Positions 33,387-44,628 of a DNA stretch of 64,000 nucleotides are shown here, piece by piece. The translations under genes and the position numbers were made by a program. The stretch spans positions 310,001 through 374,000 of the forward strand of contig JALUTQ010000010.1 of assembly GCA_032718865.1 (NCBI GenBank), read 5' to 3'. The notes beneath the pieces are model-generated. The model saw only the letters and a list, made by a program, of their open reading frames with translations, searched no databases and was not told the DNA's origin. Source of the DNA: Tilletia caries (Eukaryota; Basidiomycota; Exobasidiomycetes; Tilletiales; Tilletiaceae). The stretch's first letter is position 1, and each line of letters opens with the position of its first letter.

Positions 33387-34716
33387 GGCGGGCGACCAGC
33401 TCACTGTCTCTAGAGGCTGCCTTGCCGAGTGCGAATTTGAGATGGGTGTTGGGCAGAGGGAACAAAGGAGTGGGTGTCCTGCGTTGCGCACCGACGTCAC
33501 CCACATCTCAGAATCGTCGCTCGCCTTCGCCCGACCCGCACCGCGTCTGGTCCTCACCGTGGACTCCCTCACCTCACCAAGTGAGTTGCTTCCAAAATGG
33601 GCCCGGGCAGTTCCCCTGATTTTTCTGCACCTACAGATCTTGTTCTTGTGATCTGGGTGCTCCTAAAACGCGTATTGATCAGGAAGCTTCAGTTTGGACA
33701 TGTAGAAGTTGTGTCTGGTGTCTAGAGGACATACCCAGGTCCCAATCGGAGGGCCAGCTGAGGAAAGGATGAAAGTCAACGAAGAAGGACCCCTCGGGAG
33801 GGGCTTGGCTGGCGCAGAAAAATACATGTAGACCCCCGGCTTGCCTTTCTCTGCGCGTCAGGAGAGAGCAGGTCCGCTGTTGCCAAAGTGAGTCGGGCAG
33901 ACCTTGGGTTTGTGAAGTCCGGACCTCGACGCTCAACATCGCTGTGTTGCACTTCCACCTCCAGCCGGCATTACACCTCCAAAACGCAACACATCCCCCC
34001 TAAAAAGCCCCTGCTTACTGACCTACTATTTTTTCTTCAGCTTCCTGGATGGGTCCGCTGGGCGCTCAATGCATGTGTGAGGAGTTGGTCCGGACACCCT
34101 TCCAGGACTGGGATTCGAAAACTTGGAATCTGGCCCAGATGCAATCTCACCATTTCGAAGGGGCAAGGGGTCATCACAGCATCCACTCGATTAACATGGC
34201 CACAGTTTTCGATGAAGATGGCTAGCAAAAATAAGGAAAGCGTGGGAAGCCTGTTTTGACGCCGTGTTGTTGTGGTGCAGAGCTCTTGCAGTAGCGACTT
34301 ACTCGTCCTTCCCAGGTCCACGGTCGGGTCGAGTTCGGCTGGAGTAGGACTCGTTTCGCCTTCGCACGGACGATGCGAACCTCCTCGCCTCCTCCAGTGC
34401 TTCTTTCCTCCCTCGCCTTCACAACTCGACGTCGCTGGCTGCCAAGTGCCAACCCCTTCGAAGCGTCCGATCAGCCAGCCTGAGTCAGTAGTCTTTCACG
34501 CCGCAGTCGGCCGCCAGCTCACCTCATTCATTACTCATTGCTTCCTTGCGCAGATCCGTCCCACAACCCACTCCTCGAAGGCCATATAGAAGGCCATCTA
34601 ACACTCGACCCTCTCAGGATTCCCTGGATCATTCTGCTGATTGCTGCCCTCACTGTTCCTTTCCATCCCGTACCCTCCCCTGCAATTTTCTTCTGTACAG
34701 CCCCTTCCTCAGCAAG
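33387..34716. promoter_or_regulatory. Divergent promoter region GPC1 / alpha-glucosidase
   Basis: This is 1.33 kb between opposing starts. Near the alpha-glucosidase, CTTGCGCAG at 34546-34554 could be the acceptor of a leader intron. Short open frames have no recognisable content. No TATA box of clear quality is seen. Confidence 0.4.
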
Positions 34717-37041
34717 ATGACCAGCAAGACGATCAGCAATTTCAACACGACCAAGACGGCCTCCAAAGCTTGGTGGAAGTCAGCTTGTGCCGCCCAACTT
34801 TACCCTGCCTCCTTCGCGGACAGCAACGGAGATGGTATGGGCGACCTCAAGGGAATCGCCGATCACGTCGACTACCTTGCTGAGCTCGGCATCGACATGG
34901 TCTGGCTCAGCCCCTTCTTCAAAAGCCCGAACGTAGACATGGTGAGCAAGTCGGTGTCCTACCTTGGAGGAATGTCGTTGGTTGCTGATGTCTAGACGTG
35001 TCCTTCCTTACAAGGGCTACGACGTATCCGATTACTGCGACGTTGATCCCAAGTACGGCACCCTGGCCGACTGGAACCATCTCGCCTCCTTGCTCAAGGC
35101 CAAAAACATCCGCCTCGTCCACGACCTGGTCGTCAACCACACATCAGACCAGCACGCCTGGTTCCAAGAGTCTCGCATCAGTCGAACCAACCCAAAAGCA
35201 GACTGGTACATTTGGCGGGACGCCAAGAAGGGTTCCGACGGCGAACGTCTCGAGCCGAACAACTGGTCCTCCATCTGGGCGGGCTCGAGCTGGACGTGGG
35301 ATGAAGGCAGGCAGCAGTACTACTTCCACATCTTCGACAAGACTCAGCCGGATCTCAACTGGGACTTGCCTGCGGTCCGCGAAGCTGTCAAGGACATCAT
35401 GCGTTTCTGGCTCGAAAAGGGCGTGGTTGGCTTCGTGCGTATCCCCCGGATCCCATCTTCGCGTTGAGGATGACAATCTGTCCCACCGTCTGACCTTCTT
35501 CACTCTCGCAGAGACTAGACGCAATCAACTTCATCTCCAAACCGCCCGCATTCCCCGACGCACCGATCTCCAACCCCTCCAGCAAGTTCCAATCAGCCCT
35601 CGAGCTCTACGCCCACGGACCCAAGCTGGTCGAATACCTCACCGAGCTGCATGACGACGTCCTCGTGCACTACAACGCCTTCACCGTCGGCGAGTCTGGC
35701 CTGACCACCGTCCAGCAAGCGCTCGACATGACCCAGCACGGTAAACCGCTGCAGCAGCTTTTCACATTTGACCATCTTGACCTTGATTTGCCACCTTCGA
35801 CCACGTCGGTCTTTGAGCCGGGGCCGGCAAGGCCACGGAACTTTGACTCGTTCCGAAAGGCCATCTCCGAGTGGCAGCACTGGGCACTCGTCTATGATAG
35901 CTGGCTAGGGAACTTCTTGAGCAATCATGACCAGTTAGTAGTGCTGCTTGTCTGTGATTCAAGATTTGTTATGAAAACACCACATTGACATGGCACAATC
36001 TCCTCGCCCTACAGACCTCGCAGTCTCTCCAACATGCTGTGAGTAAGCTTGACTTCACTTCATAGATATGCGCAACCACGCTGACAATGTTTTAAACACA
36101 ACCTTTGCCAAAAGCGGCGTGTATGCTGAGGACCCACGCTATCGATGGGAGGGTGCCAAGCTACTCGCCCTGTTCTCCTGCTCCCTCGCCGGAACACTCT
36201 TCATCTACCAGGGTGAGGAGCTGGGCATGCTCAACGTGCCAGCGGACTGGTCGATCAGCGAGTACGATGACATCGTCTCAAAGCGGTGCGCATTTTCGTC
36301 CTCTCGTCCATACTAGACGTTTCTACACTGCTAACTGGATCTCTTCTTCATCCCAACGTCAGGTATCACAAGGACGTGATGGCGGAGAAGAATGAGGAGT
36401 GTGCGCAGAAGGGCGTGCCTGTGCCTGCCGACTTTGAAAGGCAGGTGATGATGGGCATTATGCGAAAGGCACGCGACAATGCTCGTACCCCTATGCCGGT
36501 GAGTCTCATTGTCAAATACCCTCTCACCACGTCTGTTTTGCTTAACCTCAGTGCTCTCGTGCTTGTTTGGTAGTGGGACGACACACCAAGTGCGGGCTTC
36601 TCCTCCGACCCGTCCGCCAAGTTCTGGATGAAAGTCAACCCGGACAACTTCGCCTGCAACGTCCGCGCCCAGCGCACCGACCCCACCAGCGTCTTCCACT
36701 TCTGGAAACGCTCGATCCAACTCCGTAAAGCTCACGACGTCCTGGTCTACGGCTCCTACCGCGTCCTCAACATCCCTGTCCCAGCGCCGGAAGAAGGTCA
36801 GACGGGCTCGCCCATCTTCGCGTTCGTGAGGGAGCTCGACGGCGTGAAGGCGGTCTTTGTCGGGAACTTTGCTCGCGCGCGCCTCGAAGAGGTTCACCTC
36901 GGCCGATACATTACGGACGCAGCGGGCGAGCCGATGGATCTCTCGTCCAAGCTCGTGGGCTGCAACTATGAGGGCGACAAGGAGGAACGGTCGGTGCAGG
37001 TTCTGGAACCTTTCGAAGCGCGGCTTTACATTCTGAGCTGA
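34717..37041 (+). CDS. GH13 alpha-glucosidase (maltase / oligo-1,6-glucosidase type), seven exons
   Basis: Model: 34717-34941, 35015-35434, 35512-35933, 36015-36038, 36115-36285, 36363-36498 and 36574-37041; 621 aa. GH13 motifs in order: AWWKSACAAQLYPASF, GIDMVWLSPFF, GYDVSDYCDVDPKYG, LVHDLVVNHTSDQH, the nucleophile in GFRLDAINF (D218), the acid/base in FTVGES (E276) and the transition-state Asp in LSNHDQPRS (D355). IYQGEELGM and WDDTPSAGF are typical of cytosolic fungal maltases. There is no signal peptide, so it is probably intracellular and hydrolyses maltose/isomaltose-type sugars. Exon 4 is only 24 nt and carries the QPRSLSNM segment next to the third catalytic residue. The exon 5 acceptor (CAAAAG at 36109-36114) is weak but has a CTGAC branch-like site upstream and is the only frame-consistent choice found. 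The length fits the family. Confidence 0.92.
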
Positions 37042-37159
37042 AGGGGCGCATAGGACACGCGGCATACGTCACGCACTGACACGACCTCGACACCCGGAGG
37101 CCGAAGCCCACCAACAGTGTCTCTGCCGGCCAAGGGGGTGAGCCGTCGGCTCGCGCTGT

Positions 37160-39453
37160 CGCTTTCAAGCAAACACCAGCTTTGAGCAGAGGCCGGGTCT
37201 GGTGGTCGCTCGCAAGGATCCCTACTCTGTATCATACCACATGTATCATCCCCAAATACTAAACTTGTTCTTTTCTAGCCTGCCCAGTCTGATGGGACGA
37301 TTGAAGCAGTAAAGAGAAGCATGTACAGCAAGTGGATATAAGAGAAAAGTAAGAGAGTAGTATTGCAGGGTCCAGAAGTAAATCTAAATACATGGTCGTC
37401 CCCTCCTCCTACCCACTTGGGGGGCTTGGCCGGGCTCGTATGACAAACCCATAACGAGCCCGACCAGCTGAAGTGGGTTTAGGCGGAGAAGGGGATGAGA
37501 AGTAGAGCGCAGGAGAAGCCCCCCAGCCACTGCGCTCTGAGAAGGAGAAAGCCGAACCCGAAGACGACCCAGAGAAAGATTCACATTGGCGAAGCGGACG
37601 AATCGGTCCCCGGATAGGGAGAATCCCTGACCGACCTACCCTGAGCAACCAGTGGAAACCCCCTTCGACCTCGAAGAACCGGATCAGTGTGCGTTGGGTG
37701 ACGGATCTTGGTGTCTGCGCCATCGTATGAGACACACGAAGAGAGCCGTCCGCAACACTGTCCGATCCTTGAGGGCTTGAAGGGAAGCCGAGTCGGTCAG
37801 GGGCAGAGGAGGCGCGGCCAACCCTCTTGACCTCGAAGAACCGGGCCAGTGTGCGTTGGGTGACGGATCTTGGTGTCTGCGCCATCGTATGAGACACACG
37901 AAGAGAGCCGTCCGCAACACTGTCCGATCCTTGAGGTCTTGAAGGGAAGCCGGCCACCAACGCCGCCTGAGCGTCCTCCTTCCGGGGCCGTTATCGAGTT
38001 CGTCCGCTTTGCGATCCCGCTCTGAGTCGTGGGTGGCCTTCCTCCAGAGTCCAGTTCGAACCGACCCGTGTCCTGGGAATTGTTGTCCGTGTACCCAACG
38101 CACCCCTCCTCGAAGACTCGGTTCTTGTGACGCTCCGTGGTGCCGGCCCCATGGGGTATAGGACACTTGAGGCCGTGAGGGAGGCCGTGAGGGAGGTCGT
38201 GCGAGGGGTGCGAGGGGCAAGGCAGAGTAAGTATTGGACCCGTCGAGGACCGGGTCGGTCTGGAGAGATGTTCGAGGTTGTGATGGAGAGGGAAGATGAG
38301 GTTGTGGACGTAGGTCGATGCCGAGCAGCGATGGTAGAAGGGTGGGCAGATCATCGATCATCCACGAGTGAGAGTGCTGACGGCGACGCTGAAGGGAGGC
38401 TCCATAAGTGCGAGGGTGGAGGAGTGAAGGAGTTGAAGAGTGGAGGAGTGGAGGAGTGGAGGAGTGGAGGAGTGAAGGAGTGAAGGAGTGAAAGAGTGGA
38501 AGAGTGGAAGAGTGGAAGAGTAGAAGAGTGTATGAAATGGTAGATGAAAAAGTTGATGATGAGAGAGCAGAGTGTGTGTGTGTGGCTCGGTGAAGGCGAC
38601 GAAGGTGAGGGGGAAAAGTGGGAAGGAAAGGTCTCCGGAGAGCCTCGTTTTTATACCTTCGTGGGCCGGTCAGATTGCCTGTTCCAGAGTCATAAGAAGA
38701 GAAGCAGACGATGCTGCAGTCAGCGTAACGATACCCGTTGTACAGGGGAGAGAAAGAGCCCAGGACACTCACCAGATGCTGGGTGCGTTCTGACACCTTC
38801 GCCTCGCTGGCAGTGTTAGACGCTGGAAGAGCGCAGCGGCGGAGAGTGCAACCAGTAGCTCTGCGTGATGGAAATTGGAGATATCAGCCCATAGGTGCAG
38901 TGCTGGCACGCATGAGAATGTTGTGCCTGGGAAGTAGAAGCAGAAGTCAGCAGGAATGAGGCATGAGAACGAGGAAGGGAAGGAAGAATGAGCAGAGAAG
39001 CGCAAGTGTACAATCCGTTCGCTGCTTTCCGACCATCTCTGGAACTGCAGAAGAGACTAGAGAGTCGGGAGGCATGAGAGTGAGCAGTGTCGCCAAGTCA
39101 TTCTTGGGAGGTGTCTGTGAAGTGTGAGCTGAGGAGTGCGTTGGAATGGAGCGGTCAAGAAGGTCAGCCAGCCAGCGAGGCCACTCGGAGCGAATGACCG
39201 CCTTCGGTCAGCGAGCTTGATAGCGAATAGCCTTGAGCACGCAGCGTCGACACTCGTAGAGACCTGCCCGCATCCTGCTCCTGCGAAGCGTTCTCGTTGG
39301 CGGCGGCCACTCGCTGTCGCGCGCTCGTGCAGGTCATCGTCCTGTGCGAGCCTGCTGGCGCGCTGGCGAACGTTTGGTCGCTCGGGTGGAGACCGTCCGC
39401 GAATGGCATGCTTGCCTCGAATTTCGATCCCATTCCTGCCACAAAATCCTGTC
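37160..39453 (-). repeat. Dispersed repeat family, copy A (about 2.3 kb, inverted relative to copy B)
   Basis: The reverse complement of this interval matches 60067-62160 over its whole length. The best stretches (for example 39145-39420 and 38770-39010) are almost base-identical, so that even unrelated open frames translate identically in both copies. Distinctive parts, in the reverse-complement direction: a block starting GTGGCAGG-ATGGGATCG, a TATAAAAA box (38650-38657), a CACTCCTCC/CACTCTTC minisatellite (about 38410-38535), and an end block with CAGACTGGGCAGGC and GAGCGACCACCAGACC. Open frames differ between copies by frame-changing indels, which argues against coding. No terminal inverted repeats or reverse transcriptase are recognised; it could be a large LTR, a non-autonomous element or a subtelomere-type repeat. 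Confidence 0.85.
37666..37952 (-). repeat. Internal direct duplication unique to copy A
   Basis: A unit of about 123 bp starting GACCTCGAAGAACCGG and ending GAAGGGAAGCCG is present at about 37666-37790 and again at about 37829-37952. Copy B has only one equivalent (about 61530-61650), so the duplication arose after the copies separated or was lost from B. Confidence 0.8.
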
Positions 39454-39893
39454 TGAATGAATGCTGTCGAGGAGCTATTGGACTCGCTGTAAGGGACGGG
39501 TGTAAAGGCGGACCCAGTCCTTGATGAGGGTGAGCATGCTGACGAAGGGACTGAAATCGTTGCTTCGAGGAACGCATCACACAGCTCCAACGTTGCCCTG
39601 GAACGAAAGCTCGAACGAAAGCTCATCAAAGAGAAGAGGGTGTGGATTACCTGAGCAACGAGCGACCGTCTTGAGTCAGAGTGGGGACGTCGTGAACCGC
39701 AGTAAAAGCCTCAGAGAGAGGGAGGTGGTGACGATGGGGTCAGAGAAGTAAAGTAATACAGGAAAACAGAAATGGAAAGTGGACCACCGGGATTGGAAGC
39801 ATGGCAGAGAGGTGACCGAGTCCACTTCGCTCGTCGCTTCGATGCAAGGCCCTGCCTTCGGAAAGAAGGAACGGAGACGCGTCGGCGCGTCCC
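39454..39893. other. Spacer between repeat copy A and the LRR-like gene
   Basis: These 440 bp have no match in the flank of copy B, so the homology stops here. They presumably hold the 3' UTR of the minus-strand LRR-like gene. Nothing else is seen. Confidence 0.55.
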
Positions 39894-42800
39894 TCACTCC
39901 ATGGAGAAGTCCGCCACGTGCTTCCCCAGCAACTTGCGCATCGCCTCCGTCACCTTCTCGCACTTGACCAGCCGGACCTTCTCCAGCGCGACCGCCTGCC
40001 CCACCGCCGGCCGCTCGTCGTCGTCGTACCCATAGTCGTCCCAGTAGTCGCTCAGTGTCATCGCAGCAGGCGACAACCCCGCGTTGCCGGAACTGGCAGC
40101 ACCCATCCGTTCCCGCGCCATGACCGTCCGACCGAGGCTGACTCCGTCAAAGGGCAGATGATGGATTGTCAGACTGCGCAGCGTGCCCAGCAACGGCCGT
40201 CCCAAGGGCTGAGGAGGCGCCTCCCCGCTCTCCGCCTCCAGCACAAGCATGTCCTTCTCCAGATCCGCAATGACCTGCTCAATCCCCTCCACAATCTCGT
40301 TCGTGTCCACCCCGCGGCTGATCCCCATCCCGCGCTGGGTGACTCCGAGCTCGAGGTGGACGACACTCTCGAGGTGCATGAGCATCCGGGTGATCCACTG
40401 CTTTGGCCGCGAAAGGCTCATGTGCGCGGGGAGGTGCGCATTCGCTCCGGGCGCAGGCCACAGTGAAACGCTCGTGATGTTGAAGCAGAACAGCTCCCGA
40501 TCCAGTCGGGGCCCGGCCAGGACGAGGTTCTCCAGCACAGGCGCGTGCATCGATTCGAATAAGTCTTGGGCGGCACTGCCCCAGGAGGCCGTGTCCTCGA
40601 GCGCCAGACGCCTCAGCTTCGACATCGGTCGCTTTTGGTCCGCCTCCGTAGTGGCAGAGGTGGCTTGCCCGCTGCCATGTCCGTGTCCGCTCCGTGACCT
40701 CTCCGTCGAGGCGCCGCCATACTGTCCACTACTCAGCGTGCCTCCATCGCTCTCACTCTCAGCATCGCGCTCCTCGTCCGACTCATCATCCTCATCGCTG
40801 TCCTTCTCCCCCTCGTCGCCACCCTCGTCATCGCTCTCCTCGTCGTCTTCCTCGGTCGACTCGGACCGCGAGCTACCCTCAGTCTGTGACAGGCCCGTCG
40901 TCAAAGCACCCGAAAGCTGCAGCGTCTCCAGCGTCCCCGAGCAAAGCTTCAGCACAGACTTCACCCAGTCCACATCGATGTCGCTAGCCTCGTCGAGCAC
41001 CAGAGTCAGATGCTGAAGCTTGCTGAGACCCTCCAGCGCGCTCGAGCTCAGGTCAAAGTAGAAGTCGGTCCGTATCAGCGGCGACACAATCGCAAGTCGG
41101 CGCAGCGCCGTCGGAGCTGAGAGCAAGTTTGACGGCAGTCGCGCTATGCCCGAAGAGCCGTCCCCTCCCGCCGCTCCACCCCCACCGGACCGCTTCTCCG
41201 CTTCGGGCAGGATGAACAGCTGAATACTCTCCAGCCTCTTCGCATCCGCCAAGAACTGATCCAGCACCCTCGGCGGCGCAAACGTGCCCGGCGCACCCCG
41301 GAGCGCCAACCAGCTCACCTTCGCCCGCGAAGCCCGGTCCGTCTGCCGGATCAGCGTCTCCATGTATCCTGGCTGCGCGTACGCGTTCGGGAGCTTGACG
41401 CTCATCCGGGCCAGAAGCAGGCCCCGGCTCATCGCCTCGCCGAACCAGAGCTTGCCTTCCTCGCCGATGAAGTTCGGGATGTAGCCGAGCTCGCCGTCCT
41501 GGTTGATTGTCGAGGACCACTTGGGAGCGACACTGGTTGAGGCCCAGACGCCGACGCGCTGCAAGTCCTCCTCGACGGGGGGAATCCAGATCGCCCAGGG
41601 CATCGTCAAGGAGCGGTTGTTGACCTTCTCGGTTGATGCGCCTACCAGGGGTAGCTTGTTCTGAACGGCAAGCTGCAGCTCCTTGAACGGCGCAGGGATG
41701 GAAACCAGCTCAGAACCGCTGGCCGCTTTCGAGTCTGGTGCATCCGCTCGCTCTGGCGACGGCGACACAGCAGGATTCGACCCGCTCGACCCGCTGCTCA
41801 GCGTAGCAGTCATCGTCGCGGAACTGGCATTTGCGGCGTCCTTTGCATAAAGAGCCTTGGCATCTTGCAGCGCATCGTTAGTGTCGGCGAAGAAATCTGC
41901 GTCCGTGAACCGCATAGGCGAGTTTGCGTCAAATGCATCGTCATCGTCGATACGAGGAGCATCGATCCTGGAGGCGGCCTGAGAGGCTACACCGAGAGCT
42001 GGACTAGGGGTCGATGATGTATCGACCGCCTGTGACCTTGTCTTCAAGAAGTCCGTGGTTGACACAGTCGACTCCCCTTGTGTAGGCTCACGTGCCTGAG
42101 CCGATGCCGCCTGCGTGGGGTCACTTTGGCCAGTCTCAAGAACATCCTTCTCTGCGGACTCATCAACGTTGACCTGAAGCTGCTGCGTGAGCTCGTGCAC
42201 CCACGAATTTGGCGTCTTTGCAGCCTTCGAGCTGGAAGGTTGAGGAAGCACAGGGGTCTGTCGAGCCTGTGCTGGCTGCTGCTGCGCTGACACCGGCGGT
42301 GTGGCGGAGGATGGTGAAGCAGCCGACGAAGATTTGGGCGATGCCTTAGCCGGAATGGCAGACGCTTCCGAAAAGTAGCTGACAGACTTCTGCATTGCCT
42401 TACTGGCAGCTTGTTCGGCAGAGGCAGCCGGGTCAGCGTTGGGTGTTGGCCTATCAGCAGCGACCGCACCCGCGGGAGAAGCGCCATCCTCAGGAGTAGC
42501 ACCGGTACCACCGATCTCGTCCTGAAGCACAGTCAGCGCCTTGATCAAGCCCTTCAGCATAGGATTCTCCAGTTTGTTGTTTCCGGCATCGAGGGCCCCG
42601 TTGAGACTGAGCGACATCAAGTCTTCGAGCTGGCGCACGGTCATTTGAGCAATGGACCGGGCGCGGATGTGGGCTTCGGCATCTTTGAGCATTTGATCGT
42701 CGTCTTGCCATGCTTGCAGACTGCGGCGTCCGCGGTGCTCAGCAGGGCCAAGCAAGGACCTGCCGACGTCGAGGCATTTGAGCGCAGTCTGGAGAACACC

Positions 42801-44353
42801 CCTGTCGCTCGCTTCGTAGGCCAGAGTGACGGCAGCCTACATTTGATGGTGGATCATCAGCTTCAGGGCTGGCAGCGCATACATGAACCTGCATGATGAG
42901 GGTGCACTCACAATGACAGACTCGTCAAGGTCCAGTGAAAGGTCGAAGTCTGCGTCGTCCATGTTCTGAGGCTGGAAACATATTGGCATGAAATACAATA
43001 TCAGTTCCATACTGTTGGAAAAGAAGGACCAAGGTAGATGCATGCACTCACCGTAACAGTGACCATGGTGCTTTCTTCCTGTTGCTTGGCAACCAGAGGC
43101 AATGCGTGCACCGAAGAAGGCTCAGCCGCCTTCGCTGTGATGAGATCGGCGCTCTGAGATACGGTCTCCTTCTGACCAGGCGAGGAGGCCATGTGCTGAG
43201 GTTTCCAGACCGCGTTAACCCGAGCTAAAGCCGCAAAAGAAGCTGGCGAAAATGAGACTGCAGCTGTGGGCGCACTCTGAGATACGCTCGTTGACTTAGG
43301 CCCCGGCGTTGTCGCTGGAGTGGCAGTGCCGGTCGATGAAGAAGAGGATGAAGTTGGCCTCGAGATGCTCTCAGGCTGTTTGCTGGCGCTGAGACCCGGC
43401 AATAATATGGGATGCTTGTTGCTTGCACTGCTGCTGGCCGAAGCGTTGTTCATCGCTGCCTCTTTTGCCTTTGCTGCTGCGGCTGCTGTTGTCGCGGCCG
43501 AGGCTATTGCTTTCGCTCCCATTGTGTTGATCGTCGAAGTCGTCTTTGTGGTTGCTGGAACGGCGCTGGTGCTAGCAATGCTCGCTGGTGCTGCCGCTGC
43601 CGGTATTGTCGCGGTCGCAGTCGGGGCTGTCGCCTTTACTGTTCCAGTGGTTGCCGGTGCTGCCTTCGTGGTTGATGCGGTCGCTGTGCTTGCTGAGCTC
43701 TTGCTGGTATCACCATTGCTAGCAGTTGTCGATGGCTTGGAAGCGGCCTGCTTGGTAGCCTTGGTTTTAGTTTTCGACGGCGGAGGAAAGAAGCCGCTTC
43801 CAAACTCGATGAAGGTATTCAGCTGCTGCGTCGACGTGAGATGCTCAATGAAATCTTTCGAACAGGTCATCGTCGCGCGTTCGGGTCGTTCGCTCTTCGT
43901 ATCGAGCTTCTTGGTGATAGGATCCTCGTACCCAATAGGGTCCAAGACCAACTGCACGTCGCCATCGACCAGCTCGTTGCGAACATGAATCACGAGGCCA
44001 CTTGTGAGGGTGGCCTTCATGACGCCAGAGGAGAGGAACTGGTAGTCCTTCGTGGTGGGTATGTCGTGATGCTGGCCGCAGGTGCAAGGAGGACTGACGT
44101 TGGAGGTGGCAGAGGGCGGCGGCGGAGGGGCTGGTCCTGCTGTCGTCGTCGCTGCTGCTGCTGCCGCCGCTCCCGCCCGCCTCACTGCCGCAGCTGCAGC
44201 CGCAGCATTCACGTTGCCGTTGGGTGGAGGGAACTCGCCGCCCCATGCGTGCAACTGGACGGGCCCGTCCCAGATCTGACTGAGGAAGGCGGCTGCAGCT
44301 GCATTGTTGCTCAAGCTGGGAGCGCCGCCGCCGCTGTTGTTGGATCGCGCCAT
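39894..44353 (-). CDS. Large leucine-rich-repeat-like fungal protein, three exons
   Basis: Model: complement of 43052-44353, 42912-42971 and 39894-42836; 1434 aa, introns 80 nt (GTGAGT...TCCAG) and 75 nt (GTGAGT...TGTAG). The 20-codon middle exon reads PQNMDDADFDLSLDLDESVI. The N-terminus has polyAla, a Cys/His cluster (PPCTCGQHHDI) and an ordered domain (YQFLSSGVMKATLTSGLVIHVRNEL...MTCSKDFIEHL) that I do not recognise. It is followed by a long Ala/Thr-rich linker. The C-terminal half has repeated leucine-rich strands (LLSAPTALRRLAIVSPL, LSKLQHLTLVLDEASD, GTLETLQLSGAL) interrupted by an Asp/Glu-rich tract at about residues 1114-1147. This resembles F-box/LRR-type architectures, but no F-box is evident. 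Function unknown. Confidence 0.75.
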
Positions 44354-44628
44354 TAAAGTCGACAGCCTCCGTCTGTTGGAAGGGGAAGATGGAGGACGTC
44401 GCGCTCAGGCTCGAGCTCGAGGAGCAGAGAAAAGTCGGAGATGAGCGATGGGAATGAATGAATCAAGGAACGGCACGGCCTTTGTCCAACAGCATCTCGA
44501 ACCTCATCACACGAGAGAAGCGCTCTCACGTGGCATCCTGTGCGACGCGACGCGAACTTTCTCAACACGCGACGCGTTTCCGACAGAGCAACACTACTTG
44601 AATGATGTACATATTTTGTCAGGAAGGA
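44354..44628. promoter_or_regulatory. Upstream region of the LRR-like gene / 3' end of the TPR-like gene
   Basis: This 275-bp spacer contains a GCGACGCGACGCGAA...CACGCGACGCG motif (about 44549-44578). A very similar ACGCGACGCGACGCG string occurs at 51060-51074 near the LINE/LSH boundary. Confidence 0.4.

Noticed and set aside
34105..34125. GGGATTCGAAAAC, resembling a tRNA B box
   Set aside because: The flanking bases do not form a T-arm stem and no A box or acceptor stem could be fitted on either strand.
36068..36114. Starting alpha-glucosidase exon 5 at the ATAG acceptor near 36065
   Set aside because: It puts the conserved AEDPRYRWEGAKLLALF segment out of frame; only the acceptor ending at 36114 keeps the phase.
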